Shown: in pieces, positions 37,661 to 44,510 of the stretch
Layout: each line of letters begins with the position of its first letter
Position numbering within the stretch: the stretch's first letter is position 1
Source of the DNA: Candidatus Nanosynbacter featherlites
Lineage (GTDB): Bacteria; Patescibacteriota; Saccharimonadia; Saccharimonadales; Saccharimonadaceae
Assembly (NCBI RefSeq): GCF_005697565.1
Contig: NZ_CP040004.1
Location: 682,001 to 746,000, forward strand
Direction of reading: 5' to 3'
Length of the DNA: 64,000 nt
Program-made: the position numbers and the translations under genes
Notes under the pieces: generated by a model
Database searches by the model: none
What the model was told of the DNA's origin: nothing
Seen by the model: the letters and a program-made list of their open reading frames with translations, nothing else

Positions 37661-37878
37661 AACACTACACAACCAGGAGGCCATCCGCCAACTGAGGATA
37701 ACGCTGCGCACCTTTAATAGGTAAACTTAATTATTCCACATCAGCGTGTGCCAGGCCCGTTATGGCATCAATGACGCCGGCGTAAACGCCAACAAGCTCT
37801 TCGCAATAACGCAACAAGAAAAGGTTAGGAATGTACAGGACAGATTTGGCACAACATACCGTACCTGTCTCAATTGAT

Positions 37879-37884
37879 ATTATA
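37879..37884 (-). promoter_or_regulatory. Extended -10 (TGG TATAAT) of the retron unit
   Basis: No good -35 is visible at 17 nt, but the extended -10 is perfect. It lies just downstream (minus sense) of a terminator at 37955-37997, so the retron appears to be its own transcription unit. Confidence 0.55.
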
Positions 37885-37954
37885 CCACAACAACCTCAAT
37901 GACCGCACGAACCAGCACACCCTTCTATAACAAAAACTAAAGCGAAAGGCTTAT

Positions 37955-37997
37955 AAAAACACTCTCCAGAATATAGCAAATTTGGAGAATGCTTTTT
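37955..37997. terminator. Bidirectional terminator between nuclease operon and retron unit
   Basis: TCTCCA (37963-37968) pairs with TGGAGA (37983-37988). T-runs lie on both sides: five U after the stem on the minus strand (37955-37959) and five on the plus strand (37993-37997). Confidence 0.6.
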
Positions 37998-38039
37998 ATC
38001 GTTAAAGAAATAAGCAGCGACCACAAGACAAAGAAACCT

Positions 38040-38137
38040 GTCAATAGTTTTTTGATAAAAAGCGTATTCAATTTTTACAGATGTAAGCTGTGGATAAAAT
38101 ACGCTTATGCTATTGACAAAATACCGAAACTATTGAC
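38040..38137. repeat. CTATTGAC repeats and nested inverted repeats
   Basis: GTCAATAGTTT (38040-38050) is the exact inverse of AAACTATTGAC (38127-38137), and another CTATTGAC starts at 38110, 20 bp before the third copy. Inside lies AAGCGTATT (38060-38068) / AATACGCTT (38098-38106), a perfect 9-bp pair with 29 bp between. The layout suggests a protein-binding or recombination site. Confidence 0.5.
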
Positions 38138-38161
38138 TTAATTATAATCCTATGCTATACT
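38133..38161 (+). promoter_or_regulatory. Consensus promoter of the small plus-strand RNA
   Basis: TTGACT, 17-nt spacer ending in TGC, TATACT (38156-38161). Best complete sigma-70 promoter in the window, yet no ORF follows before the terminator at 38200-38223. Confidence 0.65.
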
Positions 38162-38167
38162 AGTTGT

Positions 38168-38223
38168 GTTAACGTGCCAGGTTGTATCGATTAACACTGA
38201 AAGCGTCCTCAAGGGCGCTTTTT
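38168..38223 (+). ncRNA. Candidate ~55-nt small RNA
   Basis: Between the consensus promoter and a terminator. GTGTTAA (38166-38172) pairs with TTAACAC (38191-38197) around an 18-nt loop; the terminator hairpin follows at once. No start codon with ribosome site inside. It lies opposite in strand to both the RT unit and the nuclease gene, whose stop is 15 nt away. Function unknown. Confidence 0.5.
38200..38223 (+). terminator. Rho-independent terminator of the small RNA
   Basis: AAAGCG-TCC-TCAA-GGG-CGCTTT followed by further T residues. Confidence 0.7.
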
Positions 38224-38237
38224 GCGTGTGAAATAAG

Positions 38238-38741
38238 TTACAATCGACGGGTAGAGTTACCATACTTCTTCTGTAAGTCGCGTTTTGTGTACGGCTCATC
38301 TATGTAGTACGCGGTAATAATCATTCTTTTTTGACCAATAACGATATTCCTTTCATCTTTCGGGCGAATAACTACAACGAAGTCGAGATCTGCAAGCCAT
38401 AAATAAAGCGTAGCGCCCTTAGGAGTTTCGGACCAAAAAGCCGTGACCTCGGGTGCAGTATAATTCTCGAGGATAGCTCGTACCCATGGTAACTTTTTAG
38501 CTCTGTCGTAGTCAATCGTACGCTCCTTAGCGCCGCGCGTTACTATATGAGTGAATCCATGTGGGTATTTACCCTCCCATATAGACCTATCTGGAATACT
38601 GTTGACATAAACCGGTGCATCATCGACCACGCATACACTGCCGTCTATAAAGTCTCTCTTGTAAAGAGCATACAGCTCATCTATGTCCTCTTGCAAAGAA
38701 CGGTTAAGTCTTAGTTCATCTGGTAGCCAATCTGGATACAT
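38238..38741 (-). CDS. Possible BECR-fold (phage barnase-EndoU-like) nuclease
   Basis: 167 residues. The C-terminal segment, with strands around LYLWLADLDFVVVIRP and a final RMIITAYYIDEPY, resembles the barnase-EndoU-ColicinE5/RelE-like domain of phage polyvalent proteins, in which such a strand and a Tyr end the fold. I am not certain. The ATG follows the DUF3800 stop directly (TAGATG), so the two are translationally coupled. AT-rich. A toxin-like nuclease would fit the defence island. Confidence 0.4.
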   Translation of the reverse strand: MYPDWLPDELRLNRSLQEDIDELYALYKRDFIDGSVCVVDDAPVYVNSIPDRSIWEGKYPHGFTHIVTRGAKERTIDYDRAKKLPWVRAILENYTAPEVTAFWSETPKGATLYLWLADLDFVVVIRPKDERNIVIGQKRMIITAYYIDEPYTKRDLQKKYGNSTRRL

Positions 38742-39461
38742 CTATCTTTTTGGCTTCCATTTGAGTATGTTTATTTTTTCCGAGCTATAGGGAGTACCGC
38801 AAGTTAACTTTTGCCCAGAACGCTGTTCTATGTGCGCTATAAGTTCTTTTTTTGCATCTGATTTTTGCTCTTCCTGCGGCTTATTTGCATACATAACTGC
38901 GCCAGTTAATATATCAGATAGCTGCAGTCCAACAACCTCATGCGACCTTACGGGCTGTGCACTCAGTGATTTACTGTTCAGACTAGATGTATTATTAAGA
39001 TAGCCTGCAAGCTTAGTAGTCCTTATACCAGACCAAGCATCTTTATAATCAAGAAAAAGGCGCATATCACCATATCTTTTTTCTGCAATAGTCCTGACAA
39101 GGATATAGGTCATTGAATAATAAAAGTCATCTCGAGTTTTATTATAGGTTTCATAATCAATAATTGATTTATCGATAACTACTGCTCGATAATTTACCTG
39201 TTCAACAGCAAAGAATACATCGACCAACTCTTTGTAATAATCAAGCTTCGCTGGACTTACTTTCGTCCATTTAATCTCTCTATGCGAAGCTATATTGTGC
39301 TTCTTTTTAACTGTTCTGATCGCATCGGTAAACAGAGAAAGCTGAGGGACACTAATCCAAAGCGCGCCGAGCACCATAGTATTACTGCTCGGATCATCAG
39401 TATGACCAGATTCGTCTATATATACATTGGTTGCGCTCAAAAGCGTTTCTATATTCTCCAT
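38742..39461 (-). CDS. DUF3800 family protein
   Basis: 239 residues from ATG 39461. VYIDESGHTDD near residue 12 is the DUF3800 hallmark (YIDESG). The family's C-terminal LQLSDILTGAV is near residue 188, and FLDYKDAW near 138 supplies another acidic pair. RNase H-like nuclease activity has been proposed for the family. The start is set by TATAAT 6 nt upstream; the frame extends 28 codons further with no support. It sits upstream of and coupled to the putative nuclease 38238-38741. Confidence 0.85.
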   Translation of the reverse strand: MENIETLLSATNVYIDESGHTDDPSSNTMVLGALWISVPQLSLFTDAIRTVKKKHNIASHREIKWTKVSPAKLDYYKELVDVFFAVEQVNYRAVVIDKSIIDYETYNKTRDDFYYSMTYILVRTIAEKRYGDMRLFLDYKDAWSGIRTTKLAGYLNNTSSLNSKSLSAQPVRSHEVVGLQLSDILTGAVMYANKPQEEQKSDAKKELIAHIEQRSGQKLTCGTPYSSEKINILKWKPKR

Positions 39462-39467
39462 ATCTAT

Positions 39468-39473
39468 ATTATA
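39468..39473 (-). promoter_or_regulatory. -10 box (TATAAT), leaderless start of the DUF3800 gene
   Basis: TATAAT followed by 6 nt and the ATG at 39461. Confidence 0.6.
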
Positions 39474-39506
39474 CAATATTCGCTTATGGATTAACTCCGC
39501 AGACTG

Positions 39507-39552
39507 ACTTACCGTGAAAATCACCAGCTTTTTACCATTTTTCACGGTAAGT
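39507..39552. repeat. Perfect 14-bp inverted repeat
   Basis: ACTTACCGTGAAAA (39507-39520) and TTTTCACGGTAAGT (39539-39552) with an 18-bp loop. It lies between the helicase stop and the DUF3800 promoter. No U-run follows on the minus strand, so it is not a standard terminator for the helicase gene. Confidence 0.65.
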
Positions 39553-39555
39553 TGC

Positions 39556-42405
39556 TTATTCTATGGTAAATTCTATGGTAAATAACCTCTCGGTAATTAC
39601 CCCGCCCTCAGACGCTTGTTGTGCTAGAGATATTTTATCGGATATTTGCTCGTCCATGCTGTCTTCAAGGTCATACTTCTCGCGGTTGAGGGCGCGGACT
39701 TTTTTGCGCAAAACTTGGACTTCGCTGGCAATTTTTAGACGAGAGGCGGCGTCGCCCGCTTGGCGCTCTTGTTTTTGCAAGTCTCTGATTTTAGCGTCAA
39801 GCTTATCGACTTTCATTTCGTATTCAACAATTTTGTCTTTATATTGACGCTCTAGCAGATCTTTTTTGTCGAGATAAACCTCAGTATTTCGGCCCTTGAC
39901 TTCTTCTTGGCGTTCGGCGATCTGCTTAGCCAGGTGATTTTGCAACACTTCACCTGGAGGGACTTTCCTGTGATTGACACTGGTAACACATAAATCAAGT
40001 ATCTTACGGCAAGTCTCTGTGTCGAGCAGTACACTATCGTCTGTCTGTGCTGATGCCAAAATGTAACTTTCGCTCATGTCTGACGAATCTATTTTCATCG
40101 GAAAGGTTACTTGCTCGACAATCATTGTTGCCCGCACGCCAACTAGCTTTTTCACCTCAGAAGCGACTCGATCAGATTGACCAATATCAAAGATAAGTTC
40201 TGCTGGAGGTGTTTGCGCAGTCTTTGCACTGTGACGTACGTATTCAGCTAAATCATCGGCGTATTTATACTGCCTGGCATGCGGTAAGCGTTCAGTTTTA
40301 TAGAAATATGTTCCGCATTCGATATCCTTTTTTGGTGCAGTTTTTAGATCAAAAACATGTTCGTTTTCAAATGACGCCTTGTCGCGCAATATATACCGCG
40401 TTAAGCCCATAAATAATCGCTCAAATCGCGTAAAAGCTTCTTCGGCTTGTTCGTCATAACGACGAAAACGATCCTGTACGTGAGGATCAAGTCCTTCAAA
40501 AATCCGGGTACGCGCCGCTTGTTGCTCAGTATCAATTTCTGACTTAAATTCTTCTTGCAGCTTTTCAAACCGTTGGCTAATCTCATCATCGGTGCGACAG
40601 GTATTCAAGATATCGCTAATTTTCTTCTCAAAGTCGAGTCCACTTTCAATCGCACCAAGCACATCATTACTAGCACCAAACGTGCTTTTAAATAAACTGA
40701 ATTTATCAGTCAACAGTTCAAGAATACGCTGCTCGGCGACATTACCTTGATTGCTAAAATTCACCACAACAACATCATATTTCTGCCCCATGCGGTGGAC
40801 ACGCCCAATTCGCTGCTCAACGCGCTGCGGATTCCATGGCAGGTCATAGTTGATTAGCATGGAGCAAAACTGCAGATTGATACCCTCGCTAGCTGCTTCG
40901 GTGGCGATCATAACCTGCATTTCGGATTCTTTGAATTTATCAATTAATGCCTTGCGGCGATCTGCTGATTCTATGCCGGTGACGACATCGGAATCTTCAT
41001 TATCCGCCAACCATTGGCGATAAATCTCGGTACTTTCCGGCGAGTTATTTTGTCCATTGAATAACACTATTTTTCCGTCATAGCCCTGCTTTTTTAGCGT
41101 TTTAGCAATGTAGTTTTGCGTCAAGGTTGACTCAGTAAAAATGATTGCTTTGCGAGCAGCTTTTGATTCCAGCGCATTAAAGCCGACATTGATCGCCTCG
41201 ACCAATTTTTCGGCTTTGACATTTTCTTTGATTGAATCGGCAAAGTCGGCGTATGATTTTAGTTCGTCGATTTCAGCCTGAAACTCGGCGCGCTCTTTGG
41301 CCGATTTGATTATATAGTCATCATAAGCACCAGTTTCCTCAAAAGCCTCAATCTCTTCGTCATTCAGATCACCCAGCTCGTCAATCAAGCCACCACGGTT
41401 ATCACGAACCTTACCCGTAGCATACTCTTCCTCCATGCGCCGTACGATATTTCGAAGTGTACTAGCAACCGCGAACGTGGACGAGCCAAGACGCTTGCGA
41501 AGAATCAGCGCTGACAAGTGACGCTGCGAAGATGCAAAGGCATACAGTTTATCGCGATGCAAATATTCGTCCACCAGCTCATATAATTTTTGCTCGTCGC
41601 CCGACGGCTCAAAACAAACAGTTTTAGCAATGCGATCAGTATATTTAATATATTTCTTGACTTCTGAGCGTAAAGTGCGTTTGGCGATTTTGCTCATGCG
41701 CGAGCGAAGATCATCGAGTGCAAACGGATGATTTGACTTAATATAGCGTTGGCGAAAAACATCAAGTTTATAAAAATATTTAGGGTCAACAACCGACACT
41801 AAGCCGTACAGTTCTTCAAGCCGATTTTGTAACGGCGTGGCTGTGAGAAGTAGCGATTTTTCGGAACCTTTGGCGATATCAGAGACCGCACTAGCGATAC
41901 CCTTTTGGTTGTTATAGAAATTTCTTAACTTATGTGCCTCATCAAGAACCAATAAATTCCAACCATTCGATAGCTTTTCTGAATGGCGATTTGCAAATTC
42001 GTAAGAACAGATATAAATACCATCTTTCTCAATAGTTCTTTTTGACTTAATCCATTTAGCATCGACAACAGTCGCCGGTAAATTAAACTTTTCCTGCAGT
42101 TCCTGCGCCCACTGCTGACGCAAACTTGATGGCGTAATAATCAGAATCTTTCGTTTGCGTTCCGAGTAGTATTGCATAATAACGATCCCCGCCTCAATGG
42201 TTTTACCGAGGCCGACTTCATCCGCCAAGATAATACCGCGAGCCATTGGCGAATTCAATGCAAACAGCGCCGCGTCAATTTGGTGCGGTGTCGGGATAAT
42301 CTGAGCATCAAACATCAGGCCCGACAACTTAGCAACGTCATCGTTAGCATAGACGCGCTCAAGCTCATGGGCAATATATTTCGCCTGATAATCAGAGGTA
42401 ATCAT
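39556..42405 (-). CDS. SNF2/RapA-type helicase
   Basis: 949 residues from the ATG at 42405 (a TTG one codon earlier is less likely). Motif I DEVGLGKT near residue 63, motif II LDEAHKLRN near 153, motif VI QRIGRVHRMGQ near 530. The C-terminal third has a long coiled coil (about 845-910). SNF2 translocases of this layout occur in DISARM- and Zorya-like loci, but no partner genes of those systems are visible. The last eight residues are a duplicated FTIE, from a 12-bp tandem repeat. Confidence 0.88.
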   Translation of the reverse strand: MITSDYQAKYIAHELERVYANDDVAKLSGLMFDAQIIPTPHQIDAALFALNSPMARGIILADEVGLGKTIEAGIVIMQYYSERKRKILIITPSSLRQQWAQELQEKFNLPATVVDAKWIKSKRTIEKDGIYICSYEFANRHSEKLSNGWNLLVLDEAHKLRNFYNNQKGIASAVSDIAKGSEKSLLLTATPLQNRLEELYGLVSVVDPKYFYKLDVFRQRYIKSNHPFALDDLRSRMSKIAKRTLRSEVKKYIKYTDRIAKTVCFEPSGDEQKLYELVDEYLHRDKLYAFASSQRHLSALILRKRLGSSTFAVASTLRNIVRRMEEEYATGKVRDNRGGLIDELGDLNDEEIEAFEETGAYDDYIIKSAKERAEFQAEIDELKSYADFADSIKENVKAEKLVEAINVGFNALESKAARKAIIFTESTLTQNYIAKTLKKQGYDGKIVLFNGQNNSPESTEIYRQWLADNEDSDVVTGIESADRRKALIDKFKESEMQVMIATEAASEGINLQFCSMLINYDLPWNPQRVEQRIGRVHRMGQKYDVVVVNFSNQGNVAEQRILELLTDKFSLFKSTFGASNDVLGAIESGLDFEKKISDILNTCRTDDEISQRFEKLQEEFKSEIDTEQQAARTRIFEGLDPHVQDRFRRYDEQAEEAFTRFERLFMGLTRYILRDKASFENEHVFDLKTAPKKDIECGTYFYKTERLPHARQYKYADDLAEYVRHSAKTAQTPPAELIFDIGQSDRVASEVKKLVGVRATMIVEQVTFPMKIDSSDMSESYILASAQTDDSVLLDTETCRKILDLCVTSVNHRKVPPGEVLQNHLAKQIAERQEEVKGRNTEVYLDKKDLLERQYKDKIVEYEMKVDKLDAKIRDLQKQERQAGDAASRLKIASEVQVLRKKVRALNREKYDLEDSMDEQISDKISLAQQASEGGVITERLFTIEFTIE
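39559..39582 (-). repeat. 12-bp tandem duplication at the helicase C-terminus
   Basis: TTTACCATAGAA occurs twice in tandem, encoding FTIE-FTIE directly before the stop. Confidence 0.8.
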
Positions 42406-42412
42406 CAAGACT

Positions 42413-42418
42413 ATTATA
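42413..42418 (-). promoter_or_regulatory. Extended -10 (TGT TATAAT), leaderless start of the helicase gene
   Basis: TATAAT followed by 7 nt and the ATG at 42405. Confidence 0.6.
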
Positions 42419-42426
42419 ACATTTAT

Positions 42427-43074
42427 CTAGTCGATGACTCGGGAGGATTGCTTGGTGATTAACAGATGAGATATAAGAGGTATGCCAAGCAACTCGCCGG
42501 CACGTTTGAGCCGATTGGTCGTTTCTATGTCAGCCTGGCTTGGTCTCATACTCCCGCTCGGATGATTATGCGCCACGATGATCGAGGCCGCGCGGTCGGC
42601 GATAGCGTCGGCGAAGACCTCGCGCGGGTGCACTAAGCTGGCAGTTAGCGTGCCGATGGTCACCACCCGCTTGGCAATCAAGCGATTCGCGCCGTCCAGC
42701 GTCAGACAGACAAAATATTCCTGCTTTTTGTCGCGAATGTCGGCCAGTAGCTCGACGGCCTTTTCTGGGCTATCGATGATTGGCTGGTCGCTGTCCAGCA
42801 AGTACCGCTGCGCCAGCTCCAAACTCGCCAGAATCACCGGGATTTTCGCTTCGCCCAAACCAACCACGCTACGCAGATCATCATACAAAACATCACCACC
42901 TTTTTGACGCAAAATTTTCAGCACTTCGCGTGCAATTTTACCGACATCCGCCTGTCTATTACCGCTACCAATCACCGCCATCAGCAGCTCCAAGTCGCTC
43001 AGCCGCGCCGTACCGTAACGCGCCAATTTCTCGCGTGGACGATCATCAGGACGGCGATCATGCATTTTCATCAT
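42427..43074 (-). CDS. radC: RadC family JAB/MPN domain protein
   Basis: 215 residues from ATG 43074, which overlaps the prenyltransferase stop (ATGA). An N-terminal HhH-like region precedes the JAB domain, whose metal motif reads IIVAHNHPSG then SQAD. RadC is widespread, its biochemical role is unsettled, and it is common beside mobile or defence loci. Here it ends the crt operon and borders the defence island. Confidence 0.93.
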   Translation of the reverse strand: MMKMHDRRPDDRPREKLARYGTARLSDLELLMAVIGSGNRQADVGKIAREVLKILRQKGGDVLYDDLRSVVGLGEAKIPVILASLELAQRYLLDSDQPIIDSPEKAVELLADIRDKKQEYFVCLTLDGANRLIAKRVVTIGTLTASLVHPREVFADAIADRAASIIVAHNHPSGSMRPSQADIETTNRLKRAGELLGIPLISHLLITKQSSRVID

Positions 43075-43904
43075 ACACCCCACACCTTCATCAATAACGT
43101 CACGGTTACCACCGCCCCAGCAACATAATTCAGCCACAAGAAACGTCGCCAGCCGGCCCGTGCATTCGCTGAATCTTTATCATGAATTCGCACGAACGGC
43201 AGCAGGTTAATAATATATAAGCCGCCTGCGACTGCCACTGGCCATGCCGCCACGCCCAGGCACGCCACCAACCCGACCGCTGCCGCGTACAGCACTATCG
43301 CCAGCCACACCGTCGCCCGCGCACCAAACACCGTGGCAATGGAGCGAATATTGGCTTCACGGTCAGGAATAATATCCTGCACCGCACCAAACGCCTGACT
43401 AGCCATACCCCAGCAGAAAAACGCGACAGCCACCAACCACCCCGCTTGTGTCGTGCCGACCAACGAATAGGCATAGAGTAATGGACCGACAAAATGTAGG
43501 CTCGACGTCACCGAATCCAACAGTGGCACTTCCTTAAACCGCAGCCCCTTCGCACTATATGCCACCACAAAAAACAACACCGCTGCCAGCACCGACGCAC
43601 TTTGCCAATTACTCAGAAACACCAACGCCACCACAAACGGCAGGCATGATAGCACCGCCGACCACACGATCAACCGATGATACTTCCGTGGTGTCACCGC
43701 TCCCTCTACGCCGCCCTTGCGGGGATTTCGCATATCCGATTCATAGTCACACACGTCATTGATGCCGTACATCAGCAGATTGTACGGGCTGAGGAAGAAT
43801 AGCGTACCAATAATCAGCCGTGCATCAACCACCCCGCCCATTACCACATAGCCCGCCGCAAACGGATAGGCCGTGTTCACCCACGACAGCGGCCGCGAGG
43901 TCAT
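43071..43904 (-). CDS. crtEb: UbiA-type prenyltransferase, lycopene elongase-like
   Basis: 277 residues with about eight membrane helices. The first Asp-rich motif is NDVCDYESD (N49-D57) and the second DIIPDREAN near 185. Position behind crtYe/crtYf matches CrtEb of Corynebacterium, which adds two C5 units to lycopene to make C50 flavuxanthin. The start ATG 43904 has TAAGG upstream; a GTG at 43928 would overlap crtYf. A different UbiA substrate is possible without the cluster context. Confidence 0.82.
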   Translation of the reverse strand: MTSRPLSWVNTAYPFAAGYVVMGGVVDARLIIGTLFFLSPYNLLMYGINDVCDYESDMRNPRKGGVEGAVTPRKYHRLIVWSAVLSCLPFVVALVFLSNWQSASVLAAVLFFVVAYSAKGLRFKEVPLLDSVTSSLHFVGPLLYAYSLVGTTQAGWLVAVAFFCWGMASQAFGAVQDIIPDREANIRSIATVFGARATVWLAIVLYAAAVGLVACLGVAAWPVAVAGGLYIINLLPFVRIHDKDSANARAGWRRFLWLNYVAGAVVTVTLLMKVWGV

Positions 43905-43914
43905 AAATAGTACC

Positions 43915-44211
43915 TTACACTTTTCTTTCACGATCCAGCCCCTTCCAAATCGCTGGCACAACTAGGCCGGCCAGTAGTGCATAAAACAAATCTTCAATCG
44001 GCGCTAACCCCACGCGTATGCCCAAAATTTTATCCGCAGGATAGGTAAACATGCCCAGGTAAATCAGTAGTGAATCAAACACAATCGTCGTCACCAGCAG
44101 TACCGCTAGCGTCGCCCACACCACACGGCCAAATGTCAATAATTTCCACCATGCCAGCACACCCAGCACCGTCGTCAAAAACAGTAGATTGAGTACTATA
44201 TATGTCGCCAT
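43915..44211 (-). CDS. crtYf: Lycopene/C50 carotenoid cyclase subunit (CrtYf type)
   Basis: 98 residues, three membrane helices. The LAPIEDLFYALLAGLVVPAIW segment is the cyclase-domain motif P-x-E(D/E)-x-F/Y. Such heterodimeric cyclases have two ~100-residue subunits encoded side by side. It overlaps crtYe by 16 nt. Confidence 0.85.
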   Translation of the reverse strand: MATYIVLNLLFLTTVLGVLAWWKLLTFGRVVWATLAVLLVTTIVFDSLLIYLGMFTYPADKILGIRVGLAPIEDLFYALLAGLVVPAIWKGLDRERKV

Positions 44212-44510
44212 CGCTTTACTCCTGCCCGGTAAATTACCAGGCTAAAATAGCTCAAAAATAGCAAGAAGAACAATTCTTCCAGCGGAAATTCTGGGAATAA
44301 GTACACGCCCAACATGTATGGCGAATGCCCGCTGAGAAAGATGCCGAGCGAAATACCACAAATATCCCACACGATAAACACGCTGGTCATAATGAGCACC
44401 GTTAATACCGTACGGCGAGCATCATACCAGTAAGCTAGCCTATACCGCCAGTCCAGCACTATCATACCCGCAAAACTAAATATAATTCCCGCTAAGTACA
44501 GCCAACTCAT
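44196..44510 (-). CDS. crtYe: Lycopene/C50 carotenoid cyclase subunit (CrtYe type)
   Basis: 104 residues, three membrane helices, with the motif FPLEELFFLLFLSYFSL. Partner of the crtYf product. Together the two close the epsilon-type rings in C50 carotenoid synthesis in actinobacteria. The start overlaps the crtI stop (ATGA). Confidence 0.85.
   Translation of the reverse strand: MSWLYLAGIIFSFAGMIVLDWRYRLAYWYDARRTVLTVLIMTSVFIVWDICGISLGIFLSGHSPYMLGVYLFPEFPLEELFFLLFLSYFSLVIYRAGVKRWRHI

Larger units (their letters stand above)
37408..37872 (-). ncRNA. Candidate retron msr-msd / structured leader RNA
   Basis: Extends from the predicted start (about 37872, after TGG-TATAAT) to the RT ATG. It contains tandem hairpins (GGCG-TTTA-CGCC, then GGCGTCATTGATGCC, near 37763-37789), a long-range ATAACG/CGTTAT pair, and an H-type pseudoknot at 37595-37660. 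A hairpin follows at 37449-37485 and a CACCATGA/TCATGGTG pair over the RT start. Retron RTs are normally preceded by msr-msd; I could not place the flanking a1/a2 repeats or the branching G, so limits are uncertain. Confidence 0.4.
37582..38237. other. 656-bp intergenic region between RT unit and nuclease gene
   Basis: Holds, from low to high coordinates: the 41-aa ORF ribosome site and pseudoknot; tandem hairpins; the retron -10; a bidirectional terminator; CTATTGAC repeats with nested inverted repeats; and a short plus-strand RNA with promoter and terminator. Open frames without ATG exist on both strands between about 37740 and 37900 (minus frame ending at a TAA near 37735; plus frame with a possible GTG near 37746), but neither has a ribosome site. 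Confidence 0.6.

Noticed and set aside
37690-37720. Sequence on the plus strand resembling the a1 repeat of retron Ec86 (TGCGCACC...)
   Set aside because: No complementary partner in the right order and strand relative to the RT; the 9-mer TGCGCAGCG recurs nearby but does not give an a1/a2 pair.
37735-37900. Open frames of about 45-60 codons on both strands in the intergenic region
   Set aside because: No ATG and no ribosome site in either; protein-like composition alone is not enough. Mentioned in the region entry only.
38168-38741. Type III toxin-antitoxin (ToxIN-like) from the small RNA and the putative nuclease
   Set aside because: In ToxIN the repeat RNA precedes the toxin on the same strand and contains tandem repeats. 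Here the RNA is on the opposite strand and lacks repeats.
39556-42405. DISARM or BREX system
   Set aside because: Only an SNF2 helicase is present; no DrmA/B/C, PglZ or BrxC-like genes are seen, and the methyltransferase nearby is a standard type III Mod.
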